The position numbers and the translations under genes were made by a program. Source: Agarophyton chilense (taxonomy: Eukaryota; Rhodophyta; Florideophyceae; Gracilariales; Gracilariaceae). From it: a DNA stretch of 64,000 bases. Where the stretch lies: contig JARGXX010000117.1 in the NCBI GenBank assembly GCA_030374765.1, positions 806,001-870,000 of the forward strand, in the 5' to 3' direction. Shown in pieces: positions 1 to 10,358 of this stretch (position 1 is the stretch's first letter; every line of letters starts with the position of its first letter). The notes under the pieces are model-generated. The model was not told the origin of the DNA. It saw only the letters and a list, made by a program, of their open reading frames with translations, and did not search any database.

Positions 1-1215
1 GTCGCCTGCGAAAGCCGATTCGGTCATGTTGGAGCTCTGCCAAAAGGATATTACTTCTTGGTGGGCATCCATTATATCGTCATACGTGGCGTAAGTTTCC
101 AAGAGGTAATGAAAAACCTGAGGGTATGACCTGAGGAGCTCACTGTCTTGAGCATCCACGAGGTCAGTTGTGCCAGATATCTCCGAAACCACTCGGTCAC
201 GCGCATGTCCCGTAAGGAAGAATTGGAAAACGTACAGAGCGGCGCCCTCGTGGACAACAATCTGATCGCAGGCCATACGGAACAAACTGAGAAACCTAAA
301 GAAAGAAATTGGATCGGAACACGAGAAACTGTCCGTAATCGTTAGTTGCATCTGTTTGGCCCATTTGGCGACCCTGCGAGCCACCAAGCCAGAATATTTC
401 GCAGACCTGTCGGCCTGCCAGTAATTCCGGTGCTCCATAACCTTAATATAAAGTTCTTTTGTGGTGTTCAGTGGTCTGGGACCTCGAACGGCAGCCTCAT
501 TCACTTCCGAGTCGGTCGTTTCGGTCGAGGCCGATTTGGATTCACTCGTGTTTGAATGGTCTCTTCTTTTGCCTCTTTTGTTCTTCTTTCTCCTGCCCCT
601 CCTTCTTTTCTTTCCAGTGGAATAGGAATCTAAAGAATCGATCTCTCTATCAGATCAGATAGTGCCCTGAGGTCCCTGTACCTCAAATTGTCCTTTTGGG
701 TAGGGCAATCTGTCTCTCATCTAGACGCGGAGCCTCTACTCTGCTCCTCGATTGTCTTTCCACTGGATTTTCCTGATGGTGTTCCCGGGGAGGGGCGGGT
801 AATATCGCCACTACTTGGGGTTCGGCAGGGGGTTTCCATATGGAAGCCGGATGGTTGACTTGCGGAGCTGTACAAGGGACCGCGTTGCCTGACTGGCTGG
901 TGACTGCTCCTTGAACCGCCTGGGAATATTGTCTCTAGTTCCTCCTGTCTTACGGGGTTCTCCTTGTTGTGTTCCTGGCCTAGAGGTGGCACTGGTGAGG
1001 CGTTCTCGTAAACGCGCTGCCACTGTTGGTTCTCGGCGAATCCTTTCAGGGTCGTCCATAGGAGTCAGTATTCCTTGCGGCTGGCTTCTCGTGCTCCTGC
1101 GGTCGCTAACAGTACTATCCTGTGGTTTAGGCGAAATGGTCGGTGTTGCAGTTGAAGCTGGTCCTGCCGTGCGAGTCCAATAGTCTGGTTGGTTGGTTGT
1201 GTTTCCTGCGTCCAT
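1..1215 (-). pseudogene. gag of chromovirus B2 (5' part, broken)
   Basis: The first ATG after the primer-binding site is at 1215 and opens MDAGNTTNQPDYW, which matches the B1 gag start at 21,537 (MNAGNTANRPDH). The N-terminal part is Ser/Thr/Pro/Arg-rich, followed by a basic KKK/RRK-rich linker around 540-620 and then the capsid-like region near 72-260 (APLCTFSNSSLRD, RRYLAQLTSWML). Reading requires several frame changes, so this copy is dead. Gag would form the virus-like particle that packages the element RNA. The zinc knuckle expected at the C-terminus lies beyond the left edge. Confidence 0.7.
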
Positions 1216-1319
1216 AATGGCGGTTACTTCTGTACTTCTGGTCCGTTGGAGAATTAAACAAAAGGTTCGAATCCGGGTAATTCTTCGTCCTAGTGGTGCA
1301 TTCAATTATTCCGAGAGGA

Positions 1320-1337
1320 TTCCAAGTCGGGAGACCA
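1320..1337 (-). other. Primer-binding site of B2
   Basis: Directly after the LTR and three T residues the minus strand reads TGGTCTCCCGACTTGGA. A TGG start (complement of the tRNA CCA end) immediately after the LTR is the expected position of a retroelement primer-binding site. B1 has TGGTCTC at the same place. The primer tRNA was not identified. Confidence 0.55.
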
Positions 1338-1340
1338 AAA

Positions 1341-1786
1341 TGTAACGCAATGACGGGTGGGTCAGCGTACGGGTCTCAACCGGTGTTAGCGTGGTAGAGC
1401 GGGTCCTAAGGTTCGAATCCTCGACGGCCGCACTCCCAGAGAACTTGGAGTATCGGGCTGGAGTTTACTGCGTAGTCCTACAGGTTCGAACTACGGTAAC
1501 GATGGCTTGAAGACAGAATGGTGGAACTAATATACCAAAGGGGTTTTTTTAGTATCCTATCGGTGCCTACCTTACTCTAAGAGAGAAGCGTCACTAGAGC
1601 CAAGCAAATAGAACTGGCGAGGCGCTGATATCTACCTGACACTGTAATGCTATTCTATCAGACTAACTAAAATAAGTTAATAATCTACATGAGTCCACCT
1701 GAGGTCGCTCAGTCCACTTGGCGTTTGTAAGATCCTTCAGGGTCCAGTGGCCTACAGGGCGCAACTTTTATCATCTCTCTCTCACA
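1341..1786 (-). repeat. 5' LTR of chromovirus B2
   Basis: About 446 bp, the same length as the 3' LTR of B1, and alignable with both B1 LTRs along its length. The inner end reads TAACA (minus strand) and is followed by TTT and the primer-binding site; the outer end is a TG near 1786. On the plus strand, antisense to the element, it carries TAGCGTGGTAGAGCG (1387-1401) and GGTTCGAATCC (1410-1420), which resemble a tRNA D-arm/A box and a perfect B box. Confidence 0.8.
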
Positions 1787-2530
1787 CGAAGCGTAAGGTG
1801 GATTACAATGCATGGGCGCGTTATGCGCAGGGCCTATTAGGTAGGCTAAGAATGGGGAAAAGGAGAGTAGCCCCAATACCGAAAAGAACAAAGGATAAAC
1901 CGAAGCGGTTAGTCTTCGACATCGAAGAAGCATCCGCGACCGATAAAGAATCAGCTGGGCACTCACCTCATGGGAAGGCCATTCATCTGATTCACACTTC
2001 CCAGGTCGGCGAACATTCGTTTCCCAGTTTCGACTGGTCAAGTTTATTATCTAAAGAGATACCGTTGGAAACACTGTCCACTCCTTCAACCATAGTGGGC
2101 CCTCCACCCCACCAGGTTTTTGCCCTACCATATGCTAACCAATTTGGTGGGCGGCCTTTATACAAGAGCGCAACGCCATTCCCTAATAAGGCCCAACCAA
2201 AAAAACCACGAAGGCATTAAGAGCCCCGCAAAAGCACCCTTTTGGCTGGTTTTTGTTTATCTCTCCACCATCTGGCGACTCATTTTGGCAGCGTGGGTCC
2301 CTAGATAAGAGACATGCTCCGACAGGTGCGGCATCAGAACCATCGGGAAGACATTGGTCGCCAATCCGCAGCGGCTTGGCCTGAAAGAAACGCAAATGCG
2401 CCCTCTATGGCAACTGAACTGGTCAATTTGGTCACGGATGGAACTTAGGAAACTGAGCTCGTCCAAAAGGCGGGAAACGTCAACCGGTTGAAGTTAAGGC
2501 CACCCCCAACCGGGCCCACTCGGAAGGCTT
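1787..2530 (+). pseudogene. gag C-terminal part of element A1
   Basis: Open frame from the B2 junction to about 2220 with GKAIHLIHTSQVGEHSF, matching A2 gag GQAIHLIDSSQVGDHSF at about 38,440. Further similarity continues in other frames to about 2530 (gag-protease spacer). The first part of gag was removed or displaced by the B2 insertion. The long minus-strand frame at 1709-2041 is a shadow. Confidence 0.7.
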
Positions 2531-2552
2531 TCGAATACCATCGGGTTCATGT

Positions 2553-3376
2553 ATGGATGAATACCCATTGGTCACTGGAGAGAAAGAGATTATGCATGAC
2601 CCAGTCACTATATGCTCCCTCAAACACAGCACCTACAAGATGAGTACAACCCTTAGGTTTACTACGAACCACTTGGTTCCATTTGTTACCGTCCTAGATA
2701 CAGGAGCGGGACCCAATCTGGTGAATGTCAGAGTATTAAAACCAAGTTTGTTGGACGGGATACAGCCTTGCTTATTGCAGAACCCACTCGTGGATGCTAA
2801 CAATAGACCTTTTCAATCGTTGGTTACCTTAACCTCATGTTAATGGTTACAAACCTGAAAGTAGTTGTCCGCTTTATCGTGATCAACAGTAAACCAACGA
2901 ACTGCCTTCCGGGGACATCGTTTATCGAACGCCACATCCGGGGTATATTACCCAGATCCCAGAAAGTTCTTTTCAACAATGGACCCCGAAATTCCATATG
3001 TGGAAAGCGCTGCGGACCCCAGAAATAGAACACCAGAAGAGAAATTGAAACCCAACCAGCAGGTACAATATCCGAAAAGGTCCGGTTTGCCCACAGGGTA
3101 TCCATTCCACCTATCTACCAAATGGTAGTAAAAGTCACGTTCTTGCGACCAGGTATGGTATCCGTTCAGGACCATGGCAAATTGGTGAACAAACAGACGA
3201 CCTTAACGGCAAATGGAATTGTTGAGAATATACCGAACAAGCCGTTCAAGGTATTTCAGCAGCATCAGCACCAACATGGTAAGGCTCCCCACAAATACCG
3301 TTTTCGGCTTAGGGCTCCCGGAGCCAGGTCACATCTTTACAATGAAACCATCATGGTCTCTCGTAGGCGTTACTGA
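2553..3376 (+). pseudogene. Retroviral-type aspartic protease and linker of element A1
   Basis: VTVLDTGAGPNLVNVRVLKP at about 2680-2745 is the active-site segment of a retropepsin (DTG triad; the following AGPN is usual in gypsy elements). A2 has VLDTGPGPNLVISRVLPP at the equivalent place. The downstream part (NCLPGTSFIERHIRGILPRS, about 2900-2960) is the flap-to-C-terminal region and is also shared with A2. It would cleave the Gag-Pol polyprotein. A frame break near 2843 separates the two halves. Confidence 0.75.
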
Positions 3377-4190
3377 TAAGGAGAGGGAATCGAGGGAGAA
3401 TGAAAAGCAGAAGATGAAGGAAGACGATGAAAACGGAGAGAACAGCGACGACAACATGAAAATGGAGAGGGAGAAGGATTGGAGAAAAGAAGTTAATATC
3501 GGCCTTACACATGAAAGAGACCGAAAAAGGATACTCTTCCTACCGGAGCCGTTCGATACCATGTGGTCGGGATGGCTGAGTGCGACAGACGCAACCCAGC
3601 ATCGCATAGACTTGGCGCCAGGCGTAAAATGTATTCATCAGCAGACGTACTGGACCGTTCCAAAAGCTCGTGAAGTAGAAGTACAGGAGGTGCAGAAATT
3701 GCTCCGTGAAGGTGTGATTGAACCCGTAAATGCGGAATGGGCAAGCCACATGGTGCTTGTGCAAAAACGAGGAGAAACCCGAATGCGGTTCTGTATCGAC
3801 TATATGAGGTTGAATGCGGTTACGGTAAGGGACTGGTATCCAATAAAAAGATTGGATGTAAGCATTGATTCCCTAGGGGACGCAAATATATTCACCTCAC
3901 TGGATATCAACCGTGGTTACTGGAAAAAAGAGCTACCCGAGGAGGGTAGAGAGAAGACCGCTTTCACATGTCACGCTGGTCTCTACCGATTCCGCCGGAT
4001 GACTATTGGTTTTCGAAATGTGCCAGCAACCTTCCAAAGAGCTCTTACCATTGTACTGTCGAAATTAAGGTGAGCAACCGCGTCGGTGTTTATAGACGGC
4101 GTGGTGATCTACTCCAAACCGATTGGAAGAGCACCCCGAGCACGTTTGCTCCGTACTGGATTTTCTTTGAAATGCTGAAGTAACTGTGAA
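3377..4190 (+). pseudogene. Reverse transcriptase of element A1
   Basis: Preceded by a highly charged linker (KERESRENEKQKMKEDDEN). RT signatures in order are LLREGVIEPVNAEWASHMVL, RMRFCIDYMRLNAVTVRDWY, FTSLDINRGYWKKELPEEGR and AFTCHAGLYRFRRMTIGFRN, all classic for Ty3/gypsy RT fingers and palm. A stop at 4071-4073 ends the frame, and the catalytic YxDD box appears downstream as FIDG (4089-4100), so the second catalytic Asp is Gly. In A2 the same box reads YTDS. Both copies therefore encode a dead polymerase. Confidence 0.85.
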
Positions 4191-4429
4191 GTAAATCGAG
4201 TGTATATTCTTAGACTAGAAGGGGGAGTATCTAGGGCACACAATCAGCCCAGGAAAACTCCAAGTAGCCAATAGAAACCTCAGAGCGGTACAAAAAGCAA
4301 AAGTCTCTAGAACTCAAGCGGATATGCGCCCCTTTATAATTTTATGCAACGCGTACTGCAGGTTTAGAAAAGGCTTTGCAAACATTGCTGCCCCTCTAAA
4401 CTGACAACTTCAAAAAGTTCAATCAGAAA

Positions 4430-4805
4430 GGTTTGTGGATCTAGAATACGACGAACTGGACGCTTTAGATCTCTTTAAAGAAGAGTTATTTCCACCTTCT
4501 ATCTTGGCATTAGCAAAAGCGGGAAAGCTATACAATTTGGATATCGATGCCTCGGACGCCCAAATTAGGTGCTATCTAATACCGGAGCAGTAAGATGAAT
4601 CAAAGCCACCAATTTCTTTCTTGAGCCGAGTGCTCACACAGATGGAATGCAACTACTCCCTCTCGGGAAAAAATGCCTCGCTGTGGTACAGAGCAATTTG
4701 ATGCTGAGAGCTTACCTATATGGTGCTCGTTTTACTGTACGAACTGACCATGAAGCCTTACGGTGGTTATTCGTCTGTGTTCTCGGAATGATAGTTCAAT
4801 GTACT
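4430..4805 (+). pseudogene. RNase H domain of element A1, first half
   Basis: About 4438-4595 reads LEYDELDALDLFKEELF and LYNLDIDASDAQIRCYL, the RT connection and the first catalytic Asp segment of gypsy RNase H (normally TDAS, here DIDAS). About 4690-4770 reads LMLRAYLYGARFTVRTDHEA then LRWLF. The domain breaks off just after this point. Its end (EFDYDVQCRTGTEHNIADAM) is found at about 18,810, nearly 14 kb away. Confidence 0.75.
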
Positions 4806-5304
4806 AGATAGATATGTCGGAGCGAAAAGTCCTGAAAAATTAGTAGAATTGCATTTCGCACCAGTGCACCCCAAAAAGTTTTAATTTTTTGGAAATGTCG
4901 TTTCCAATTACCCTACAACCCACAGCGCTAGTCGCAATTCGATGATAGTTTATTGTTTCTTTCCTTTTCTCTCTAGTTTCACATTCACGAACGAACGTCA
5001 CCAGCATGGAGACATGTAACCCCAAACATCGAAGCCTATCATGAGTTTCTCACGTATTAATAAGACAACAGTGGCGAGTAACTCGGTGGGAGTCGGTTGC
5101 TCTATTTTCGGCTCGGTCGCAGAGGATGCGAGCTGTGCAGAATTGGCTGGGGCGTGGAACAACTGTAGCATCTTTCCCACGACGGTGGGGATGTTATTCC
5201 CCGGGAAACCCGTTGAGATGCCAATCAGAGTTCTGCCAAAGCAAAGAAGTTCACTACTTTACACTAAATTGGTGTATACATGTGATACTATTTGACCAGT
5301 AAAA

Positions 5305-6260
5305 GATGATCAAGGCAAAATGCGTAAGCAAGACTCTTAGACTGATTCGACGAATCCGATGATTATCGATATTCATCAAGACCAGATGATCCGACTGGCA
5401 ACTCTGTTGTACACTGAAGCCGAGAAAGAGGGCAACCATTTCTCAAACGAAATGCTTCTAGCACAACAGAGATCATTCAAAATGATTTCACCACTGTCGT
5501 TCAATGAAAACCGCAGAGGGGCAGTTGCATCGGATGGAAAATCAGTTGATTTAAGTGCGCAACATATTTCCCGAAAGTGTATCACCAAATACGGGTTGGG
5601 TTTGTCTGTATACGTCAACGATACTGCTTGCAGAAGCAGTCGCGAGCAACTGCGGGATTAAGTGCAGACACTGGTGGCCTTTGGCGCCGGGTACAGGTCT
5701 AGGGAAGACGATCATGGTCATAGTACTCTTGTAGGTACCACAATTGGTGAACGAGTCTTGGGGATAGCAAAAAGTATGAAACCAGTGTGCATTAGAGCAT
5801 TGTCAAAACGAAACGAAGGCAGCGCGCACGACGTGGCTGCTGGAGTGCAGCTAGCAATATAGATGCACAAAGGGCAAACCGGAACCGGAATCATATCGAT
5901 CTCGTTGGGTAGTCGCGCCGTTCGAAGATATCCGGTGTCAGATGCAGCAGTAGACACAGCTTCAAGAGCAAGATTGGGCTTCGTAGACGCTGCAGGGAAT
6001 TCTGGAAGTTATGAATGCACATATACACCAGGTAGAGCTCGGAGAGCGATCACTGTCGCAGCAAGGGATGCAGAAGGACGAATAGCCTCGTTCTCCAACT
6101 CTGGGGACTGTGTCAGCGTTGGTGCTCCTGTAGTGAGAGTGTGGAGCGCAGTTGCTGATTGTAGAAGCCGAATGCAGCGATGTAGTCTGGATTACAAGTG
6201 ATGAGGTGATGTTTGAACGCTGTGGATGGTGCTGTTGCGTTTCGATAAATAAGGCTTCTT
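5305..6260 (+). pseudogene. Subtilisin-like serine protease (peptidase S8, proteinase K type), broken
   Basis: Three consecutive stretches in one frame, interrupted by stops at 5659 and 5860, follow the subtilase fold. SVYVNDTACRSS (about 5605-5640) is the catalytic Asp box (normally V-D-T-G); EDDHGHSTLVGTTIG (about 5705-5750) is the His box with His at 5719-5721; GIISISLGS and FVDAAGNSG are the core strand and the oxyanion Asn region; RAITVAARDAEGRIASFSNS matches the segment after it. The Ser box is not readable, though an A-V-D-G-A-V-A-F helix-like remnant follows near 6230. The upstream part (5359-5600) would be propeptide and mature N-terminus. A third stop is at 6199. The protein is dead. 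Its product would have been an extracellular or vacuolar endopeptidase. The 84-codon frame at 5041-5295 is of unknown relation. Confidence 0.75.
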
Positions 6261-6724
6261 CTGGGTGTATGAGAGACGGGGATTGGGTTGAAAATATTGA
6301 ATATGTATCGGACTTGCCACTTTGTTGACCTGAGGCTGTTGTGCCTAAGTAGTTTTGATGAGGTAAAAGCTGATTTGCGTCTGTTGCAGTAGTGTTTGTA
6401 GTATTTGGAAGAATAAGCAGTGCGCCAGAGGATGTAGAAAGTGAGTGTTCGGAACCATTCGAAGTGGCAGCTACAAATGATTAGGGGGCAGAAGGAGTGG
6501 TTGGTAGCAATGGGGTTGAAAGTAGTTGAGATCGAGGGGTGCTCGGCTGCGATTGAGTCGGAGGTTGCAGCTCATATGAGGCACAGAAAGATTGGGACAG
6601 GCGCATTGACTACCAGTCTTGATTTTTATCGGCAAGGCGGGCTTAATTTGTCACCGGAATGTCGCAGAGGGAGGAGATGAAATTGAAGGAAGCCGAAAAA
6701 CAAAATAGGCTGCGGTAACAACAT
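6261..6724. other. No gene recognised
   Basis: G-rich plus strand with one unremarkable open stretch (6441-6680) that shows no domain. Confidence 0.4.
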
Positions 6725-7123
6725 TTATTTTGGAGGATGCGTTTGTTGCACGGGGCCAGATTGGACGTTGCGGTCAGAGATAAGTAAGAGAAAGCCTGCA
6801 CACGATTCTGCGACGACGTCGGTCAAAATCTCAGTCGTGCTGGGGGTACAGACGTCGCTGACTGGATCCTCAACTTCGGTTCGAAGGAAGCCATGAACAC
6901 CCTTCTTCGAAAGCGAGCAGAGAATTTCGTGGGTGTGGGGAAGTAGTCTGTGTGGAGATCCCAACAAAACGGCGAATTGGAATGTTGTCTTTCGGAAGGT
7001 GGGTGCGTAGCGTGCAGCATTGGATGCAGCCTGGATGAAAGCGCTGAGGGAGAAAGGATAAGAGGCGGCAGCGGTGCGAGGATGGAGATGGCGTGCTGCA
7101 GCCGCATTCCGAGGCGCGAGCAA
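6725..7123 (-). CDS. Unrecognised open frame, 132 codons
   Basis: The frame begins with ATG and an Ala/Arg/Ser-rich, acid-free leader (MLAPRNAAAARHLHPRTAAA) that looks like an organelle-targeting peptide. It then becomes ordinary in composition (FAVLLGSPHRLLPHTHEILC, then EVEDPVSDVCTPSTTEILTD). No family was recognised. Overlapping minus-strand frames of 94 and 210 codons exist because this strand is C-rich and stop-poor, so the openness is weak evidence. It may equally be a fragment of a longer broken gene. Confidence 0.2.
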   Translation of the reverse strand: MLAPRNAAAARHLHPRTAAASYPFSLSAFIQAASNAARYAPTFRKTTFQFAVLLGSPHRLLPHTHEILCSLSKKGVHGFLRTEVEDPVSDVCTPSTTEILTDVVAESCAGFLLLISDRNVQSGPVQQTHPPK

Positions 7124-7567
7124 CGCGGTAGACGTGTGATACGCGGCGAGCTGGGGCTGAAAGGTGACTAGGGTTGAGGAAGAGAGAGGAGAGGGGGCTG
7201 AGGAAGGGGATGGTTTGCTTTGGTGGTGGAGATAGTGATGGTTTGAGCAGGTTTAAGCTGACGGTAGCAGAGGTACGGGGCGGTACCAAGCAGTAGCAAG
7301 GACAAAAAAGGATGTTGCAACTTTGTGTTGGGAAAAGGGGTTGTAAAGGTTGAGAGGGCGGCGACCGTGCGGGAAGAAGAAATGTTGGGGTCGGCGGAGA
7401 GGCTGGACGTTCAGGGAGCGCATGAGCAGTGAAGGCGCCGTGGCTGCCAGGTGTTTTGGACGTACAGATAGAACCGTGGACGTAAGCAGCGATACCGGGC
7501 ATCGGTTCAATTTTGAAAGAGCTGCACGCGAGCGCTCATTTTTGGTTCTGCATGGCCAAAACGCGGT

Positions 7568-8631
7568 ATGTGCGCTCTGCAAGCGTGCCACGCATGGTCT
7601 TTAGTCACGAGAGACCCCCATCCTTTTCTCTCTGCGGGGATTTTATGCTCAGTGCTTCTTCTGCCACCCACCATCGCGAGCTATCTACCAAACTACTCTT
7701 CCTCCCTCGTCGCCTGCTTCCTTGCCTTTTGTCACATTCTTCTGTCGCGCTTGTCCAAGCCGTCGCGTTGTTTCTCACGCGCTGTGCCTACATATCCTAG
7801 AGGCTACCTGCGAACCAAGCTGCAGCTTCCCGATACCCTCTCACAATTTGACGCAATACGTTTTTCGCTCGTCACCTGCTACCAGCCGGGCTCTAACATT
7901 ACTAACGCCACCACTTCCACCACCCTTCCGCTTGAACTATTCGTTTCCCTCGCTGAGCCCGTTTCTTATAGCACTTGTACCTATCCCGTCCCCCACTTTG
8001 TTCCCAATGCCGTTCAAAAGCCTCTCATCACTTCGTTGTCTCCCGGAAACGTCCTCCAAATTCCCCGTCATCAACTGTGGCTTTCCCCCAAATCCCTCTT
8101 CATTAAGTACACTTGGTTCGAAAGCCCTTCTATTCCGCTTCGTTTGCCGACCACGTGCTCCGAAAAAGCCTCGTGTATCAGCGGACCGCCCCCGTGTGGC
8201 TGCAATGTCCTGATTCAAACATGTCTCTCTTCCAGTACCTCGCAAAAATCCGAGCCAAGTGATGCGTCTTCATGTCCTCCAAACTTCTCCTCATCCGCTC
8301 TCCGGAGGGCCACATGCTTTACTGCGTCGTTCGGTGCAATGACCAAGCAGAGTATGCTGCCGCGGTCCTGGCCTTTGTTGGCCCTGCCCACTCCAGAGCA
8401 AGGCAAGCCGCTATCATTTTATTGCTCGATCTGTCTCACCATTTTGACTCTTCTCCTGCTTTCAGTTCATATATTGTCGAGTTTGATGGCGCTTATATTG
8501 GACGTCTTGATCGTGGCGATGCCGCCATGTTTTCTTCCGGTGCCTTTTTGCTGCTTCTTACTTCGGTAGTAAACTTCGGAGTGAATGGGTGTGGATGGTC
8601 AGATCTTCCCTTCAACTTAAATCGTAAATGA
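7568..8631 (+). other. C-rich region with long overlapping open frames, coding status unclear
   Basis: Plus-strand frames of 333, 163 and 119 codons overlap here, all Ser/Pro/Leu/Cys-rich, with no domain, signal or repeat. Base composition flips at about 7,540 from G-rich (6,950-7,500) to C-rich (7,570-8,450), which by itself removes stop codons. I cannot choose a frame. The last one (8272-8631, with SSYIVEFDGAYIGRLDRGDA) has the most protein-like composition. From 8632 to 9216 nothing is recognised except a TCTCTG-type microsatellite near 9,195-9,220. Confidence 0.2.
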
Positions 8632-9216
8632 CAAATCGCCTAACCATTTTCAAACCTTCGCCCCCCATAAAAATTGGCTATTTCATAATATCGCGTAACC
8701 ACATTTTCCAAAGCAGGAACGTTTTGACGACTTTTCGGTCTTTCGATCATCATCTCGGCGATGCTGCGCAACTGCACGGTTAATGTTGGTAGCACTCTTT
8801 TCTGAACGCTCTCTCAATGAGGCTTTTCCATCCACATCACACCTCGACTCTATCGTAACCGCCGTCGCTGCCGCTGTGTGCGCACGCTCGTCCAACATCG
8901 GTCTTTTTCTGGGCGGTGCAAATTTGCTAGCCTTCCATCTTACACAGCGCAATCCAGCCCCTCACATTGACAGCCTGGCGAGCTAAATGCCTGGTAATGG
9001 TGTATTCTTCGCAACATTCATCCGGTTGCAGGCGCTTTCCGTACTTCCGTTGATGTTCAGTGATGCTGGGCGCGTATCGTTTGCTTCATCATGATGAAGC
9101 ATTCACAAACTGAGCGTTAGCCAAACTAGGCTCACCTTGGAGGTAGTGTGTTCAAATTCTTCCGCTATTCTGGAAGTGCGATGCTCATCCTGTTTCTCTC
9201 TGTCTCTGTCTCTCTC

Positions 9217-9432
9217 TCATTGAAGTGATTCTTTTTTCTTTGGCTTCAGTCGGTTACAAAGAGAAGGGCCTGGCATGGCTTCATTAAAACCGGTGTGAAC
9301 GTTACTCGCCAGGTCCTTCCCGTCTTGCTCGTGATGAGCTTCCCTCCAATGATCAAACCACTCCGACCAGAATTCTGCGATTATGGCAGGTCCATTCGGC
9401 TGTATCTCCTTCACCATCCGTGCCATATCCAC
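9217..9432 (-). pseudogene. Fragment of a GH35 beta-galactosidase
   Basis: A 71-codon frame contains KEIQPNGPAIIAEFWSEWFD followed by HWREAHHEQDGKDLAS. Glycoside hydrolase family 35 enzymes carry the catalytic nucleophile Glu in a motif of the form (T/A)E(F/Y)W-x-GWFDHWG-x-x-H. The fragment fits with Glu in AEFW, Trp-Phe-Asp-His-Trp kept, and Gly changed to Glu (WSEWFD) and Gly to Arg (HWRE). Only about 50 residues are present and nothing convincing flanks them, so this is a captured scrap rather than a gene. The 95-codon frame just upstream (9353-9640) has a hydrophobic stretch but no clear similarity. Confidence 0.55.
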
Positions 9433-9851
9433 GACGCGGACGTGTATAGTTGATCATAGGCGATACCAAAGAGCTGGAGAACGAAGAAGTATCAGAAGAA
9501 ATTGAACCAACACATACAAAGTAGCATACAGCAAGGAGGAAAAGAAAACCGTGAACAGTGATGAAAGGAGACGACTGTGACGTATTGAGAAAGTTAGTCG
9601 AAAGTAGGTCGAACGGATGTCGAACGGACCGGGTTGTCACTTGAACCGCCGAACGCGGTAGTTGCCTCTGACGAGGAATGCAGTGTGAGAACTATTCATA
9701 TTACGCAATTAGATAGAAAAGAGTGACGAAGCGCGTACGTGAACACTTCAACGGCAAGGAATCACCCAGCTCGATTTAACCCCCAAACAGAAACTGTACT
9801 CCGAAATGACAGTATTAACACTACAAAAGCGGTATCCAAGAAGCATCCGTC

Positions 9852-10358
9852 TCAATCAGCCCCCCGCCTCCTCCGCCTCCCCCCCCCCCATTGTAGACGC
9901 AGACGTAAAACGAACTGACAGGAGCACAAGTATCGGTCTTGAGGACCACAAAAACAGACACTGACTCGGGCTCCACGTCCATCGCGAAGATCACACAGCC
10001 ATCCAACCGCAAACGCCCACTGAACCAGAACGGCCTGAAGCAAATACAGGACCACATACGTCTTCACACCAACCAACACCAACATTAGACAAGGTATCCA
10101 CACGAAAAGGAATGCCCTCGGTCGCGGGAAACGTAAAAACTGATCTGAAATACTAAGGGACACCACGCCAACCACAGTGTTTGGTGAGAGGTACCACTCA
10201 AGAGAAAGCGTGATGAATGGCGATTCTACAAAGGGGCAAAACGCTGAAAACGCTTCATGCAATAATCTCCCGGCTATGTTGTCTACCAAATTTTCAATGT
10301 AAAGGTTTTCATTGACGTCTTGGGTGCGACGAACGACGGTGGACTGAGAGATGCGCAT
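9852..10358 (-). CDS. Unrecognised open frame with membrane-like segments, 168 codons
   Basis: ATG start (MRISQSTVVRRTQDVNENLY). A central hydrophobic stretch (FLFVWIPCLMLVLVGVKTYV and VLYLLQAVLVQWAFAVGWL) could form two membrane helices. The C-terminus runs into a poly-C/poly-G tract (9,880-9,892 region, WGGGRRRRR), where slippage into another frame is likely. No family is recognised. Given the debris around it, this may be a gene fragment. Confidence 0.25.
   Translation of the reverse strand: MRISQSTVVRRTQDVNENLYIENLVDNIAGRLLHEAFSAFCPFVESPFITLSLEWYLSPNTVVGVVSLSISDQFLRFPRPRAFLFVWIPCLMLVLVGVKTYVVLYLLQAVLVQWAFAVGWLCDLRDGRGARVSVCFCGPQDRYLCSCQFVLRLRLQWGGGRRRRRGAD

Larger units (their letters stand above)
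1..1786 (-). mobile_element. Chromovirus B2, 5' part (LTR plus gag), inserted in element A1
   Basis: This is the 5' end of a minus-strand Ty3/gypsy element that continues past the left edge of the window. It is recognised by homology to the complete element B1 at 20,978-31,103: its LTR matches both B1 LTRs, and its gag repeats the B1 gag including the stretch RAPLCTFSNSS and WFRRYLAQLTSWML. The LTR outer edge at about 1786 abuts mid-gag sequence of element A1 without any A1 5' end, so B2 jumped into A1. The second half and the other target-site flank are outside the window. Confidence 0.85.
1787..4805 (+). mobile_element. Ty3/gypsy element A1, left part (gag to RNase H)
   Basis: A plus-strand gypsy remnant starting mid-gag at the B2 LTR boundary and ending inside RNase H. 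It matches element A2 (minus strand, about 40,157-35,640) along its whole length, for example the shared acidic-basic linker DKERESRENEKQK and the RT start RKRILFLPEPF. Family-A sequence resumes at about 18,755 with the end of RNase H and integrase. Numerous stops and frameshifts show that it is inactive. Confidence 0.8.

Noticed and set aside
1387-1440. A functional tRNA gene in the LTR
   Set aside because: Only the D-arm-like and B-box sequences are present; there is no room for an anticodon arm, and no acceptor stem pairs.
7568-8569. 333-codon plus-strand frame as a confident gene
   Set aside because: Three overlapping frames are equally open in this C-rich stretch, none has a domain, and composition alone explains the openness.
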